Both the position numbers and the translations under genes were made by a program. The notes beneath the pieces were generated by a model, which worked only from the letters and a program-made list of their open reading frames with translations, was not told where the DNA came from and did not search any database. This document shows positions 41,992 through 54,800 of a stretch of DNA of 64,000 nucleotides, one piece after another (position 1 is the first letter of the stretch; each line of letters begins with the position of its first letter). Origin of the DNA: Fulvia fulva (lineage: Eukaryota > Ascomycota > Dothideomycetes > Mycosphaerellales > Mycosphaerellaceae); NCBI RefSeq assembly GCF_020509005.1, contig NC_063020.1, forward strand, positions 248,001-312,000, read 5' to 3'.

Positions 41992-44900
41992 TATTATAAC
42001 CCTAGTACTCCTGTTTGTTACACCTCTTATCTATAGTAGCTAAAGGTCTTAGATCCTTATAGCTATCTATAGGTGAGAGTGTGGGTGTGGCCTTCTCTAG
42101 AGAGATGCCTATCTTAGTAAGGTTAGTTTGGATATAGTGTCCTTAATTAAGCTTTATAGTGCCTTAGGACCTGTCTCTTATAATCCTTATTCTAAGGATC
42201 TTCGTAGGTTCACTAAGATCTTTAATCTTAAACACTTTTCTAAGCTTAGCCTTAAACTACTAAACATCTGACAGCTTTAGAGCTACAATAGGGATGTCAT
42301 CTATATAGATAAGGACTATAAGGTCTCTTCCTCTATAGATAAGTAGGCATAGATCTACCTAGGACTAGGTAGATCCAATCTGTTCTAGCTTAGCAACATA
42401 GAGCTTGTTCTAATCTCTAGCTACTTGCTTCAGTCTATATAGGCTTTTAAGGACCTTAAAGACTATATTTAGTGGAATTTCAACACCTAGGGGTGGGATC
42501 ATATAGATGTCTTTAAGAAGGCTGCTTTCGGTAAAAGCATTGTTCATATCTACCTAGTGTATCTTAAGATCTCTCTTATATACTATAGCCATGAAGACCC
42601 TTAGGGTATTATACCTAACAGTAGGTGTAAAGGTCTCTTCAAAGTCAACACTATATTTCTGTGAAAACCCTCTTATAACTAGTCTTGCCTTGAACTCTTT
42701 AATAGCTCTACCGATCATCCTTTTCACATCAAAAGCCCACTTAGATGTAACCAGGCTTGCACCCCTTGGTAGTACAACTAGATCCAAGGTGTTGTTGCTT
42801 CCTAAGGCAATAAGCTCTTTCTGGATTGCCTCTTTCCACATATGTCCCTAATTAGGGTCTCCTACTACCTCCTTATAGGACTTTAGGATTGGCACTTCCT
42901 ACTAGTAGGCTATAGCCTGCCTAATAGCAGCAAATGTATATCCCTCCACATCATTCAGGATTTCCTTAACCTAGCTTATAGTTAGATCAAGATAAAACAT
43001 CTGAGTAATCAATGCCCTATAATGCTTAGCTTTATACTTAGCAAAGCTATCATCTTCATCCCCCCTTGACCTCTTGTTGCCTATAAGCTGAGGTGGCTAT
43101 TGAGGTTGATCCTCCTGAACAAGTTCCTCTTCCTTTTCTTTTCTTAGAGTCCCCTCTACTCTACTCTTCTAGTACACTCTAATGTCTTTTAGAGGTTGGG
43201 GAAGTTGTATAAACAGAGGCTTTGCCTAGAGCTGCTATGGCTATATTGATAAACTGGAGACCTAAGCAGGAGGTCTTCTAACGGGGTTTCTCTTCAGGGC
43301 TCTGCTTGACTGGTTTGTAAAGGTGATACTAAGATCCATATCACCCCCCTTCTTATTCTCAAACCAGTCAACTTGCCCGTGTGTTTTGATAGCTTTTATG
43401 TTAGGCTCCTAGAAGAGCTATTGCTTTGTAGTGTCCTCTACATAGCTAACAAAGACAACTTCTTTACCCCTATTTATGAGCTCGTCACTTCTTAAGCCTT
43501 AAGGTTAGGATCTCGGGTCTATATAGACCACTGCTTTACATCCCTAGACTCTTAAATAGTCAACTGATAGTACCTGGCCAGTGAAGGCTTCTTCTAGTAA
43601 AAGAGTAGTACTATCTATTATTAGTCCATTTGGAAGTCTGTTTCTGACCACAGTTTGAGCAATAAGGGCCTCTAGCTAGAATTTAACTAGCATACTCGAG
43701 TCCTTAAGCATAGCTCTTACTATATTCTTAGAGGCTTGGATTGACCTTTCTATAGGTCCATTCTGAAGTGAGTTGTAGGCATCAGTTATGTCCATCTGAA
43801 TGCCAAACTCCTTCTCCTACTGTTTTAGTAAGGAAAGAATTTCCCTTGCACTATTACTACGGATTGTAGATAGAAAACACCTTGAGCTGTTCTCTACCTG
43901 AACCTTCTATTCCTTTAGAGCTGTAGGAGCATCACTCCTAGCCTTCAAAGGGATTACCCACTTCTTCCTCAAGAAGTTGTCTATAATCTCAAGCCAGTAC
44001 TTGAAGCTAAGTCTTGAGACTGCCTATTGAAAAGGCCTATAGATGTCAATAGAGATGAGGGCTAGCCTCTCTCCTTTCCTCTCTATAGCAGGTCCTTTGA
44101 ACTTCCTCATGTTTGTAAGGGAGCAGACCTTATAGTTCTAGTGTTCAGAAGGAATAGGAATAGGATCTTTCTTATCAGTGACTCTATATAGGTTTCTTAG
44201 CAGTCCCTTGCTAAGGTGTGCCCATCTTCTATGCTATAGCTCCTACTGGTCCTAGGACTTAGTAGCAGTCATAGCCTGTTCCAATTCACACTCAAAATGT
44301 GTACCTAACTTGGACAGATCCAAGTCATACTCCTGTAGAGAGGCATATGCTTGAGGCATAGCTTCAAGCTGCTCTAAAACACTTTGAATAAATGGAACAC
44401 CCCCTCTTAGCTTTGTCTAGACAACAGGTTTTCCAGAAAGAGATTTAAGGGTGAAACTAGGTGGTTAGACAGCAAATTGTTAGCTAAACTAATTCTAAGA
44501 AACAAGACTAACTCCAAGGCTAGGAACAAACAAGACATTTTCTAAGACAATTTGCTTTCTAGAAGAACCACCTATTACTACACTTCCTATATATGTAGCT
44601 TATAGATAGCCACCCCTAACCTTGATCCACTTCCTCTTTTGAAGAGGCTTCAGTGTCCTAAATAGTAAATCTTAGTTAGTTATATATATAATGAAGCACA
44701 AGAGTTAAGTAACCACTCGGACGAGGGGTACTTGCCCTTAGCTTCTATAGTGGAATAGGCAACCCTATCAACATTATCATCTTCTAATAGTATCTTAGAG
44801 TCTGATACGTCTTCCTAGGTCGTACGGGCCCTTATAGGCTTCTTACTAGAGGAGGCCTTTGGCTTACGGCTCTCCTTTATCTGCTTTGTAAGGTCCGTCA

Positions 44901-46270
44901 TCACCTTAAGGACATTACGAAGGTTTAGTAATAATGACCTCCTACGAGGTAGTGACGGTTGTCTCTTAGTAGGGTAGGTAACCCTAGCTAGTTTGTCCTT
45001 GTTCCTAACAGCCTACTAAGCTATAGAAAGGTATAGGCACTTGCTCATAAAATGGTCACTATTACAGAGATAGCACGTGAGCTTGCCCTAGAAACCCTTC
45101 TTAGCGAACATAGCTATCCCTTAATAAATTATTGATTCTTGCTTCTCCCTAAGAATTGTAAGAATGTCTTGTAGTAAGAGATTTACCTAGGCATCAATTG
45201 CATCGCAAATTGAGCCAAATGTGTCTAGTAGAGCTACTAAGAGTTGCTAGATCTTTCTGTCCTTAGTCTTGATGTCTTAGAACTAAGGCGAGATTGAAAC
45301 AGCCCTCCTTACAATTGAGCTAAGCTCCTACTAGGCGTCATCTATTGACTAGTACTCTATTATCACGAAATTAGTATATTGCTAAAGCAAACTTCTTCTA
45401 GTAGCTAGAAGTCTTCTCTTGTATTTAGCTTTAGCCTATTCCTATAACTCCTTTGTATACCGGATCTCGTATATTATCTCTTAATTATCTATCGATAGAT
45501 AGATATACATCTTATATAGGGCCGTTACATTATACCGTCTATACGATGCCTTCCTTATCGCTTGATCTAAAGGAAGGGATGACTCCGATAATGTAGAGGG
45601 TGTCGCTATAGATAGGGTTATAGCGGGAATGTCCGTAATAATGTCTTCGAGGACCTAGTTAACCTGCTTTAATACTAGGTATATTCTTAATAGCTTGAAA
45701 TATATTTCATAGTTCTCTCTTATTAGAATAGGTACTACTCTCTTTCTTAAGAACCTAGTCTTATTCTCCATTTTTTTTATAAGTTAAGGGACAGGTTAGC
45801 TACCCTTAGGTAGAAGGATATATTAGGTCGTACGTAATCGGATCGAAATAGGATAAACCGAACGCGAGGTTAATAGCGGAGAGGATAGCTATCCGCCGGG
45901 AAGAGGAGGAAAGTCGAAGGATCGTATTAGTACTAAGACACTATAGCGTAACTCTCTTAGTAGAGGCGGTTTCTAAGATACTACGGCTCTCTTAGAATAA
46001 ACAGTTAGTCGATACGAACGCGATGTCCGGAGAGCGACTCTTCTTAGTAAGCTCGCCTACTTGTCTAAGGTATTAGTATAGGCTCCCTAACTCGGAGTCT
46101 AATAGTGCCTTACTAGGCTCTTTTACGTCTTATATATACCTATAGCACGGCTATAGCTTCCTATACAAGGCGGGTACGGCCTCTAGTCTGTCTTCCTTTT
46201 GTTCTAAAGAGGAATAACTCTAATACGACTTTATCGAGGGTAAAACACCGAGTTACTAACCCGGGCTTAT
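41992..46270 (-). pseudogene. Copia-C Gag-Pol remnant (gag, integrase, RT)
   Basis: On the minus strand a CCHC knuckle, CYLCNSDHFMSKC, is readable at about 45080-45040, followed by degraded protease/integrase sequence (about 44700-43300). A 95-codon open piece (42554-42841) then gives the RVT_2 start: a KWAFDVKR motif, KARLVIRGFSQ and ETFTPTVRYNTLR. The RT continues to the LINE #2 duplication at 41991. Stops are mostly TAG. Confidence 0.8.
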
Positions 46271-46274
46271 AACC

Positions 46275-46492
46275 TATTAAATAGGTACGAGTTACGTAGT
46301 AGTAGAAGACGGCGGATTATACGAAAGACGAAGAAGGACCTAATAGGATAGTATATATCTATATATAGTATCGCTAGTATTAGTGTAGGTGTTTTAGGAG
46401 GGATAGCTATACTTAGGACTTGACTAGTAAGCCCTAATTACTAATCCCCCTAAGCACCTAATGTTAACCCTATAACCTATATATTCTCAATA
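46275..46492 (-). repeat. Copia-C 5' LTR (218 bp)
   Basis: Partner of 35900-36117. The outer CA has become TA by RIP. Confidence 0.9.
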
Positions 46493-46497
46493 GAATA

Positions 46498-47816
46498 TAT
46501 CTAAAGCTAGGAGGCTCTAACTAACCTAAAGGATATATAAGCGTTTCTAGGCTTCGCTAACTTCTATAGACGGTTTATCGAAGCGTTCTCGCGACTTATA
46601 TCGCCGCTAACCAACTTGACCAAGTCCGATAGCCCTAGTAACTATAAGAACAGAAGAATCGATTAGACACTAGGATGCTAGAAGGGGTTTGACGTATTGA
46701 AGGTAGTATTTAGCAAAGCGGGCATATTAGTATATTACGTACTAGGGAGGTAGATAGTCGTTAAGACGGACTCCTCGGATTTCCTTAATACCGGCGTCCT
46801 CTCCTAATATAACGAAGAAGGCGTCCTATACCCGGTAGCGTTTTACTCTAAGAAGTTAAGTCTATAAGAGTATAACTATAAGATCTATAATAAGGAGCTA
46901 TTAGCTATTATTAAGGCGTTTAAAGAGTAGAGGCCTAAATTGGCCTACGAAGTAGATAATAATACTATCGAACCGGTTAAAGTGTTTATAGATTATAAGA
47001 ACCTAGAGTACTTTATAACGACGAAGTAGCTTAATCGACGTTAGGCGAGGTAGGCTAAGTTCCTCTCTTAGTTCAACTTCCGTATTATCTATAGGCCCGG
47101 TGTTTAAGGTATAAAGCTAGATAGTCTAACGAGACGTAGCTAGGACCTTCCGTAGGGGGTAGACAATCCGCGTAATTAGTATTAGCACTAGACGTTACTA
47201 CCGCCTAAGCGATTCCTTAAGATCGACTCTATACGCGTAACCGTAGAAGATATTACTAAAGAGACGGAAACTCTACTAAACCTAGAAGTAACAGAATTTA
47301 TACTAGCCGAAGCCGCTATACCGGTAGAAGCTACTACCGTATCGAAGCCTACGATAGAGACTAATTACGAGGCTAAACTCGAGTATCGAATAGTAATAGC
47401 GTACGCCGTAGACTAGGAGCTTAAGGTAGTAATCAAGATGCTATAGAAAGGTGACGCAATCCCGTTACTTCTTTAAAAGACGAAGGTATACCTAGTATAC
47501 TACAAGGTATAAGGAGATATACTCTACGCCCGTAATTAGTACGGCGACTAGAGCTTATAGGTACCGGATAACTAGAAGCTACGGACTCAAATAGTAAAGA
47601 TGAACTACGACGTACTAGTAGTAGGCTATCCTAGTAGAGCCCGTATATATAAGCTCGTAGCACGTGAATTTTACTAGCCTAGCTTAGTAAGATTAGTACG
47701 TAGATATACCCTAAATTGCGGAGTATACCGTACGACGAAATCTCTATATACCTAGCCACCTAGATTATTACATCTACTTTCTATACTAGAACGACCTTAG
47801 CGCTATATATTAGTCG
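46498..47816 (+). pseudogene. Gypsy-B pol remnant: RT thumb, RNase H, start of integrase
   Basis: The frame resumes after Copia-C with [16 protein letters not shown], then RNase H ([27 protein letters not shown]). It continues toward the integrase zinc region and stops at the LINE #3 duplication (47803-47816). Numerous TAG stops. Confidence 0.8.
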
Positions 47817-48884
47817 GTCGACGACGAGAATCACCTGTACGTAGTGTCGGCTACGAACCTCTCGTCTAGCTACGAGAGAGCCAAGTATTCTCACGCTAGA
47901 GCGTCGTAGGCGCGACGGGCGCGTAGCGTAGGCGAAGCCGCGGCGAATAGAGGACTACTAGTAAAACGGGTATGAAAACTATCCGACGAGCGTGTACTCG
48001 TGTCGGGAGCGAGTCCCTCTTCTTTCTACGTATAAGAAGGGCGCGGAACCGTGGCCTATACGCTCGATAGGACACCTCTAGTATAAGTACAGAATTTTTA
48101 CCTCCGGAGACCGTAAACCGAGCGGGCTAAGCGACGAACATTAGACGAGCGGACTATAGAACAACAACTGAGCGGACTATATAACGGCGTCGAGCGGACT
48201 ACGAAACAATCTAGTGTTTACTAGCGGGCAATACGGTAGGTAGGTAGACACGCGACGAAGCCTATAAGGGCCTATTAAACACCCGGTATAGGAACGAGGG
48301 TTTTGCCTAAGGTACTGCCTGTCCCGCTACACAACGTACCTAGTCTGATATAGTAGATTGTGACGAGGAAAAGACGATAGCCTAAGCAAGGAAAAGACGG
48401 CTATTAGGACGGGGAAAAGACGTATAATACAAGTAGATTAGTTCTATAATCGGGGAGGATCGAGGGTAGGGTAATAAGGAACTTCATATTGGTTAGTAGG
48501 TAGAAACGTAAGGAGTACGCTGCCCGGCGTAGTGTGTGCCCCGAGCAAACCTACGAGGTATAGACGGCCGCTTTCTAGAGATAGGCTACGGTAACGCGAA
48601 GGGCGTCAAAACCTAGGGCGTGGTGTATACTAGTAGCGACGGCTAACACTATCTATATAGCCCGAGAGGACGGATACGTATGTCGGTCAATAGAGAGCAC
48701 TAAAGGGCTCAGGCCTATAGAGGTGGATATTAGCTTAAGGAGCAAATAGGAAGGGAGGGCGTAGAGGGAAGCTTTTGCTCCGGGCTAACCTCTCGAAACG
48801 AGGCTACACGGTAGTGCTAGATAAGTAGGAAAGCGCGGTTAAGACTTGTCACCTTATCTCGTAGCTAGCTTGCTAAATACGATT
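47817..48884. other. foreign 5' part of LINE #3 with short direct repeats
   Basis: No gene. Four GAGCGG(A/G)CTA units start at 48120, 48147, 48170 and 48192. Three GGAAAAGACG units start at 48367, 48390 and 48413, exactly 23 bases apart. The GAGCGGGCTA core resembles the ACCGAGCGGGC repeats of the pogo-like element ends, so the source may be a related DNA transposon. Confidence 0.5.
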
Positions 48885-50640
48885 CCTTCCTTGCCCTTAA
48901 TATCGTAGGGGCCTTCGATAACGTCTTATACTAAAGGCTAATACATATCCTATAGTAGAAAGGCATCCCCTAGTAGGTAACGTCGTTCGTCTACTCCTTT
49001 CTCTAGGAACGGACGACATACCTAGTCCTAGGAAGGTACACGTCCGACCCGGTAAAGGTAGAGACTAGAATACCTTAGGGATCTACTCTCTCCCCTATCC
49101 TGTTTCTAATATTTATGTCGGATCTAATCCCCCTACTCACCTCTCCGTAAACTTTAGTATCGGGGTTCGTAGACGATACAAACATCCTAGCCTAGTCAGA
49201 CTCGACAGAAGAGAACTGTCGCCTCCTTGAAGATAGGCACAAGAAATGCGAGGAGTGGGCAAAGAAGCATAGTGCCCGGTTCGCCCCTGAAAAGTACCAA
49301 CTTATACACTTCAGTAAAGCGAGAACATACTATAATATAAAGGCGGCGGTAAGAATCCAAGGCTACGAGACCAAGCCATCAGCGGAGCTACGAGTACTAG
49401 GGATCTGGCTCGACCCGAAGCTAAGCTAGAATGTATAGATTAAGAAAGCCTAGAGTCGAGCGCAAGTCAATAAAGCCTCGATAAAGAGGCTTACGGCATC
49501 TATATAGGGAGCAATATTCGACAAGGTAAGAGTAATGTATAAGGCGATCGTCAGACTAGCTATGTTGTACGGGGCACAGATTTGGGGAACAGGAGGCGTA
49601 GGCAAGCCGATCCCGAAACGGATAGAGCAACCCCTAAACAGGATATAGGCAGGTAACCTACGTAGGGTACTAGGCGTATATAAGACAACGTTAACAAGCA
49701 CGGTAGAAATAGAGATAGGAATACTACTAATCGGCTAGTACATCCGGGGAATAAGAATTTAATACGCGGCAAAGACGACAGGTTACCTAGCACAAACTAC
49801 GATCTAGGAGGTAAAGAATAAGATAGAAAGCCGCTACCGGAGAGGGGTAGGATATAGGACAAGCCAAAAAGAGGATGACCTTACTACCTTTACGGCCGTA
49901 TAGACAAGCACCGAATGGCTAGCACGAAAGGAGGAGGAGCGTAGGACTCGCTAGGCCGGCGGGAGCAAGGCTAAGACCTAAAACCTAGCGGAATAGATAG
50001 CGAGCTGCCTATAGGAGCAGGACTAGAAAAGGAAGCCCCCTAAGACAATAGGCCCGATAGCGCTCCGAGCCTTCTAGAGACACAATTACTAGCTATATAG
50101 GGACCTAACAAGGGCCGAAGCAAGCATAGCGATCCAAATCAGGTCCGAACACATTGGATTAAGGGCCTACCTATTTAGGAGACGCGCACTAGACATCTAT
50201 AGCCTAGCCTACTAGTGTGGCTACCTATCGTAAAACCTAGAACATATACTACTACGATGCCCGTAGTAGGCGAGAGGTAGGGGAAATTGGAGGCACTAAG
50301 CGGGAAGGAGAGACTATAAGTCAATTATTAGGGACAAAGGTAACATTCGCCGAATCTCTCGGTAGATACTATAGTAGGGATACCTCTAGCAGTTTAGCCT
50401 CGCGAGCGAGACGGAGGAGTAGATAGACAAGAGGCGGAAGCGAGGGGGGTTGCAGATAGGGTAGTCATTAGGGCAGGCCTATAACACTAGCGTACCCCTA
50501 ACAAGGGAAATTTAAGACGTTAACGAGGAGGAAAAGACAGGCGGGAAGGAGGAGGGGTTTTCACTAATACGGTTTCCCCTCTATATATACAAAAACAAGA
50601 TAGTATAGCTATATAGGCCAAAGGGCACTACAACAGCTTA
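48885..50640 (+). pseudogene. LINE #3 ORF2 fragment (RT to C-terminus)
   Basis: Runs parallel to 40210-41984 of LINE #2 with nearly only transitions. The RT FVDD box is still readable near 49160-49190. More than twenty stops. Confidence 0.85.
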
Positions 50641-50671
50641 ATAAAATATCTATCTATCTATATATTAGTCG

Positions 50672-51669
50672 ACTTTATAGTAGACTTGCTAGATAGCGAA
50701 CTCGACGGTATGACTTATAACAATATTATAACCGTTATAGACCGCCTAACGAAAGAAGTAGAACTTATTCCTATTAGAGCTATAACGGCGAAGAATGTAG
50801 CGCGCCTATTCTTAAAGTACGTATTTAGTCGACGTAGGCTCCCGGATACGATTACCTCTAATAGAGAGAAATAGTTTATCGTAACTTTCTAGAAGTAGCT
50901 ATATAAGATACTACGGATTTAACGTAAGCTAAGTTCACTATATCACCCCGAGACGGACGGTTAGTCTAAGCGTACTAATTAGAATATAGAATAGTACTTA
51001 CGCGCCTATGTTAATAAGGTATAGAGCGACTAGGCTAAATAGCTATACCTAGCTCAGTTTACTATTAATAACTACGTATTAGAGACTACCGGTGTCTTAC
51101 CTTTCTACGTAAACCTTAGATATAACCCCGAGTTTACGGAACGTATCGACTTATAGATAGGCGGGGATCGCCGCTAGATAACGACTCTTTAGCGACTCGA
51201 TAGCAAATCCGCCGAAGCATTTGCCCGACGCCTTTACGAGCTATATTAGTTCCTCTAAGAGAATATAAGAATGTCCTAAGCCTTATAAGCTAAGGCCGCT
51301 AACCGACATCGCCGTATCTCGCCCGACTATAAGGTAGGCGATTAGGTGTTCCTTAGTACGAAGAACATCCGTACGATACGCCCTTCTAAGAAACTAGATC
51401 TATAATATAATAGACTATACTAGATCGTAGAAGTCATACCCTCGAAGCTCTCCTATAAGCTAAAGCTCTCCGATACGTTAGCTAGACTCGACAACTGTTT
51501 CTATACGTCGCTATTATAGCGCGCCGACGATACGGACCTACCGCCGCTAGAGGGATAGTACCTTATACCGCCGCTACCTATAGTTATAGTTCCTAATACG
51601 ACGGAAGCTAATGCCGAGGCCGACATTATAGTAGTACCCGCGGCGATCGAGTACGAGGTAGACAAGATC
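50672..51669 (+). pseudogene. Gypsy-B pol remnant: integrase core and start of chromodomain
   Basis: A 62-codon piece (50686-50874) reads NNIITVIDRLTKEVELIPI, the integrase core. Later HPETDGQSKRTN carries the third acid and VLPFYVN follows. The chromodomain begins EYEVDKILDIY at about 51650 and is broken by LINE #4, resuming at 56639. Confidence 0.8.
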
Positions 51670-51886
51670 TTAGATATATATAGATAGATAGATAGATTAT
51701 TCATTCGCCTGTTTTGGTGCCCTATGGCCTATGCAGGTCTCTCGCTATTTAGGTCTATTTGTGTAGGTAGGAAACCCGATTAACGGATGAAAACCTCCTC
51801 GTCTTTGCCCTCCTCGTTCTTTCCTGTCTTGTCCTTTCGTTCTCCTTCCTTCAGGGTACGCTAGTGTCATGGTTGTTACCCTATGA

Positions 51887-54800
51887 CTACCTTGCCCGTA
51901 ACCCTGGTGATGTCCTCCTCTCGATTCCCTTTCTCCCTTCTGTTTCCCCGGCTCTTCTCTCTCTCTCCCTCCTCTCTATCCACCTTTCCGTTTCTACTGC
52001 TAGGGAGAATTGCTCTAGGTAGTCCTCGTTAAGGATCCATCTTGTCACTCTCCTTATATCTTGTCTGTCCTGGATGATGGCCTGGTATTGCCTGTCTCTT
52101 GCCTTCGCCCTCCACTGGCTTCTCCCTTTTACCCACTTAGTACAGTTCAGCACCATGTGCTCCGGGTTTTGGGATAGGTAGCCACAGGGGCAACGTTTGG
52201 AATCGTATCCTGGGACTCTTCTTTGGTGCAAGTATGCTCTCAGCCCAATGTGCTCAGAGCGAATCTGGATAGCTATGCTTGCTTCCGCCCTCTTCAGGTC
52301 TTTATAGATAAGGTAGTTATACCTCCCGAAGGTCCTGGCCGCTGGTGGGGCTCCTGGCCTCACCGGTTTTTGGTTCCAACGCGTTTCCCATAGGTGACCT
52401 GCGATCCTTTCTGCTTGGCTTTGCTTCTTTTTCCCTTTGTCCCCTGTGTTAGCTTGCTCCCTCAGAGCTTCTCTCTGTTCAAGGGCTGCTAGGATTTCCT
52501 GTGATGTTTTTAGGTCTGCTTCCTTCTGTGGGATCATGTGTGGCCGGTTGGGTCTTCTCCTCCTCTCCCACTGGGTTCTTATCCTTTGAGTAGCTGCTTG
52601 GATGGTTCCCTGGGCTGGGTATGCTGATGTCTTCTCTGCGTATTGACACCTCATGCCCTGGAGGTACTCCCTGATGGGGGCTGTACCTGATTCCATTTCC
52701 ATTGTCCTGTGAGGGGTTGACTTGTATGCCCCTAGTACTCTCTTTAGGCAGGCTGCCTGCGCTCTGTTGAGGGGGTCCTCAATTCTCTTCGGGATGTGTT
52801 TTTCCGCTGCCCAAATTGCTGCTCCATATAGCATTGCGGGCTTGACAATGGCCTTGTACATGGTCTGGGCCTTTGTGAAGGTCGCCCCCCAGGTTGACGC
52901 AGTGAGTCTCTCGATTGATTGTCTGTTGGTGTCCGCTCTCGCTTGCGCCTTCTTCACTTGTGGTCCCCAGCTGAGTTTCGGGTCTAGCCATATCCCAAGG
53001 ACTCTGAGTTCCCTTGTAGGATGGGTCTCGAACCCCTGGATTTTTACTGGTGCTGCCAAGTTGTGTTTTGTCTTTGCCTTGCTAAAATGGATAAGTTGGT
53101 ACTTGTCCGGTGCGAATTTTGCCCCATGCTCTCTTGCCCACTTTTCGCATTGTCTATGTCTCTCCTCTAGGAGTGCGCAGTTTTCCTCTGTGGACCCCGA
53201 CCACGCTAGGATATTTGTGTCATCCACGAACCCCGATGCTGAGGTGTTTGCTGTTTCTAGGAGTGGGGTCAGGTCGGCCATAAAGAGGAGGAACAGAATT
53301 GGGGAGAGTGTAGAGCCCTGTGGGATGCCCGTGTTCGCAATTGGGGTCTGCGGGGCTTTGAAGGACCCTAGGAGGATCTGGGTTGTTCTGTCCTTAAGGA
53401 ATGACTGCACAAAGTGTACTATCCAGGCTGGGATGCTTTTCATTCTGAGGATGTGTAGGAGCCTTGCGTGGGACACATTGTCGAAAGCCCCTGATATGTC
53501 TAGTGAAAGCAGTGAGGCTACCTTGTTGTTGCCATAGTGCCAGATGTGTCTGATTTGCTCTGTGATCAGTTCGACTGCTGTGAGGGTAGATCTCTTTTGT
53601 CTCCCCCCCATTTGCGTTGCCGGGAGGAGGTTGTGTTCTTCTACTATTCCGGTGAGCCTTATAGCCACGACCTTCTCTAGGAGCTTCCCTAGTGTGTTCA
53701 GCAACGCAATTGGTCTGTATGACTTCAACTTGGTATAGTCTTCCTTTTGGGGTTTCCTTAGGACGCAAGTCAGTGATTGCCTAAAGGCCTTTGGGCAATA
53801 CCCCTGCTTCATGCACTGGGTAAAGATTGGCGCAAGCACTGGAGTGATAAGGCTGCTGCTAGCTTTTAGGTAACAGTTAGGGATCTTGTCTGGGCCTGGG
53901 GCTTTGTTACCCTTCAGTTTCTTGATAATGTTTCCGATCTCTATAGCAGACACTTGCCAGTTAGCCTCCCTTGGCGGAGGAATGTGTGTTCCTGGGATGT
54001 TGCTTAGGTCTGCCTCTACCTGGGTCCCGAAGAAGTGGTCTGCGAATGCTTTCGCTTTCCCTATCGGAGTGGTTTGCGTTTCCCCGTCTTGGTCCTGTAT
54101 TGAGGGAAACTGGGGCGGGGAGTTTCGTTCCTCGTCTGGTTTCCTGGCCCATTCTGCTAGTCTCCAGATTTGTTCCGGGTGTTCTGTGATCATCCCTACG
54201 GTTGACCTCCACTCCTGCGTCTTGTCTCTTCTGATCTGCGCCTTCTTTGCTTTGCACGCGTTGTTATAGGCTTCCCAGTTTGCTTGGGTGCGTCGCTGCT
54301 CCCATCTCCTTCTTGCTTTCCTTGCCTCCTTGACTTTGGCTGTGCACTCTGGTGTCCAGTATGGCTTCTGGTATAGCGACCATCTCTTCTCAGGTATATG
54401 GGCCTGGGCTGCCCTTTGCATAGCTTCTATCAGCTGCTCCACTGCTTGGTCAATCCCCTCCGTTGTGTGTATGTTGTCAATGTTCACCTGTTCTAGTTCG
54501 CCTTCTAGCCGCTGCTGTACTAGTGTCCACTCGGCCTGCTTCCAGCAGAGCCTCCTCTCAGGTTCCCTCTCCTCCTCAACTGTGAGTTGGATGTCGGTTT
54601 GGATTGGATAGTGGTCTGATGAGGACTCTAGTTGGTCATTGACTGTGCAGCTTTCTACCCGTCGTGTTAAGGCGTGGGACATGAAGCATAGGTCTAGCGT
54701 GCTAGAACTGTTGTTTCTAGCCCAAGTTTCTGTTCCCTTTGGCGTGATCAAGTCCATTTGGGCTGTTTCCATCTGACCAATGAGCCTCCCTGCTAAGAAG

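Larger units (their letters stand above)
35900..46492 (-). mobile_element. Copia-C: Ty1/Copia retrotransposon, minus orientation, RIP-damaged
   Basis: 218-bp LTRs at 35900-36117 and 46275-46492 have the TSD GAATA (35895-35899 and 46493-46497). On the minus strand the left LTR starts TGTTGAGAAT and ends TTTAACA. The order on the minus strand is Gag with CCHC, integrase, RT, RNase H, as in Copia. LINE #2 splits the RT/RNase H part. RIP is lighter than in Gypsy-A and Gypsy-B, so longer frames survive. Confidence 0.9.
47817..50657 (+). mobile_element. LINE #3, chimeric: unrelated 5' part fused to a RIP-damaged LINE 3' half
   Basis: A 14-bp TSD CTATATATTAGTCG (47803-47816 and 50658-50671) frames one insertion in the Gypsy-B integrase. 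The last 1.77 kb (from about 48885) is the LINE #2 family from the RT palm onward, with many C-to-T and G-to-A changes. The first 1.07 kb is unrelated to LINE #2. No ORF survives beyond about 80 codons. Confidence 0.75.

Noticed and set aside
52722..53537. 271-codon plus-strand open frame
   Set aside because: It lies entirely antisense to the intact ORF2 of LINE #4 and has no motif; a compositional shadow.
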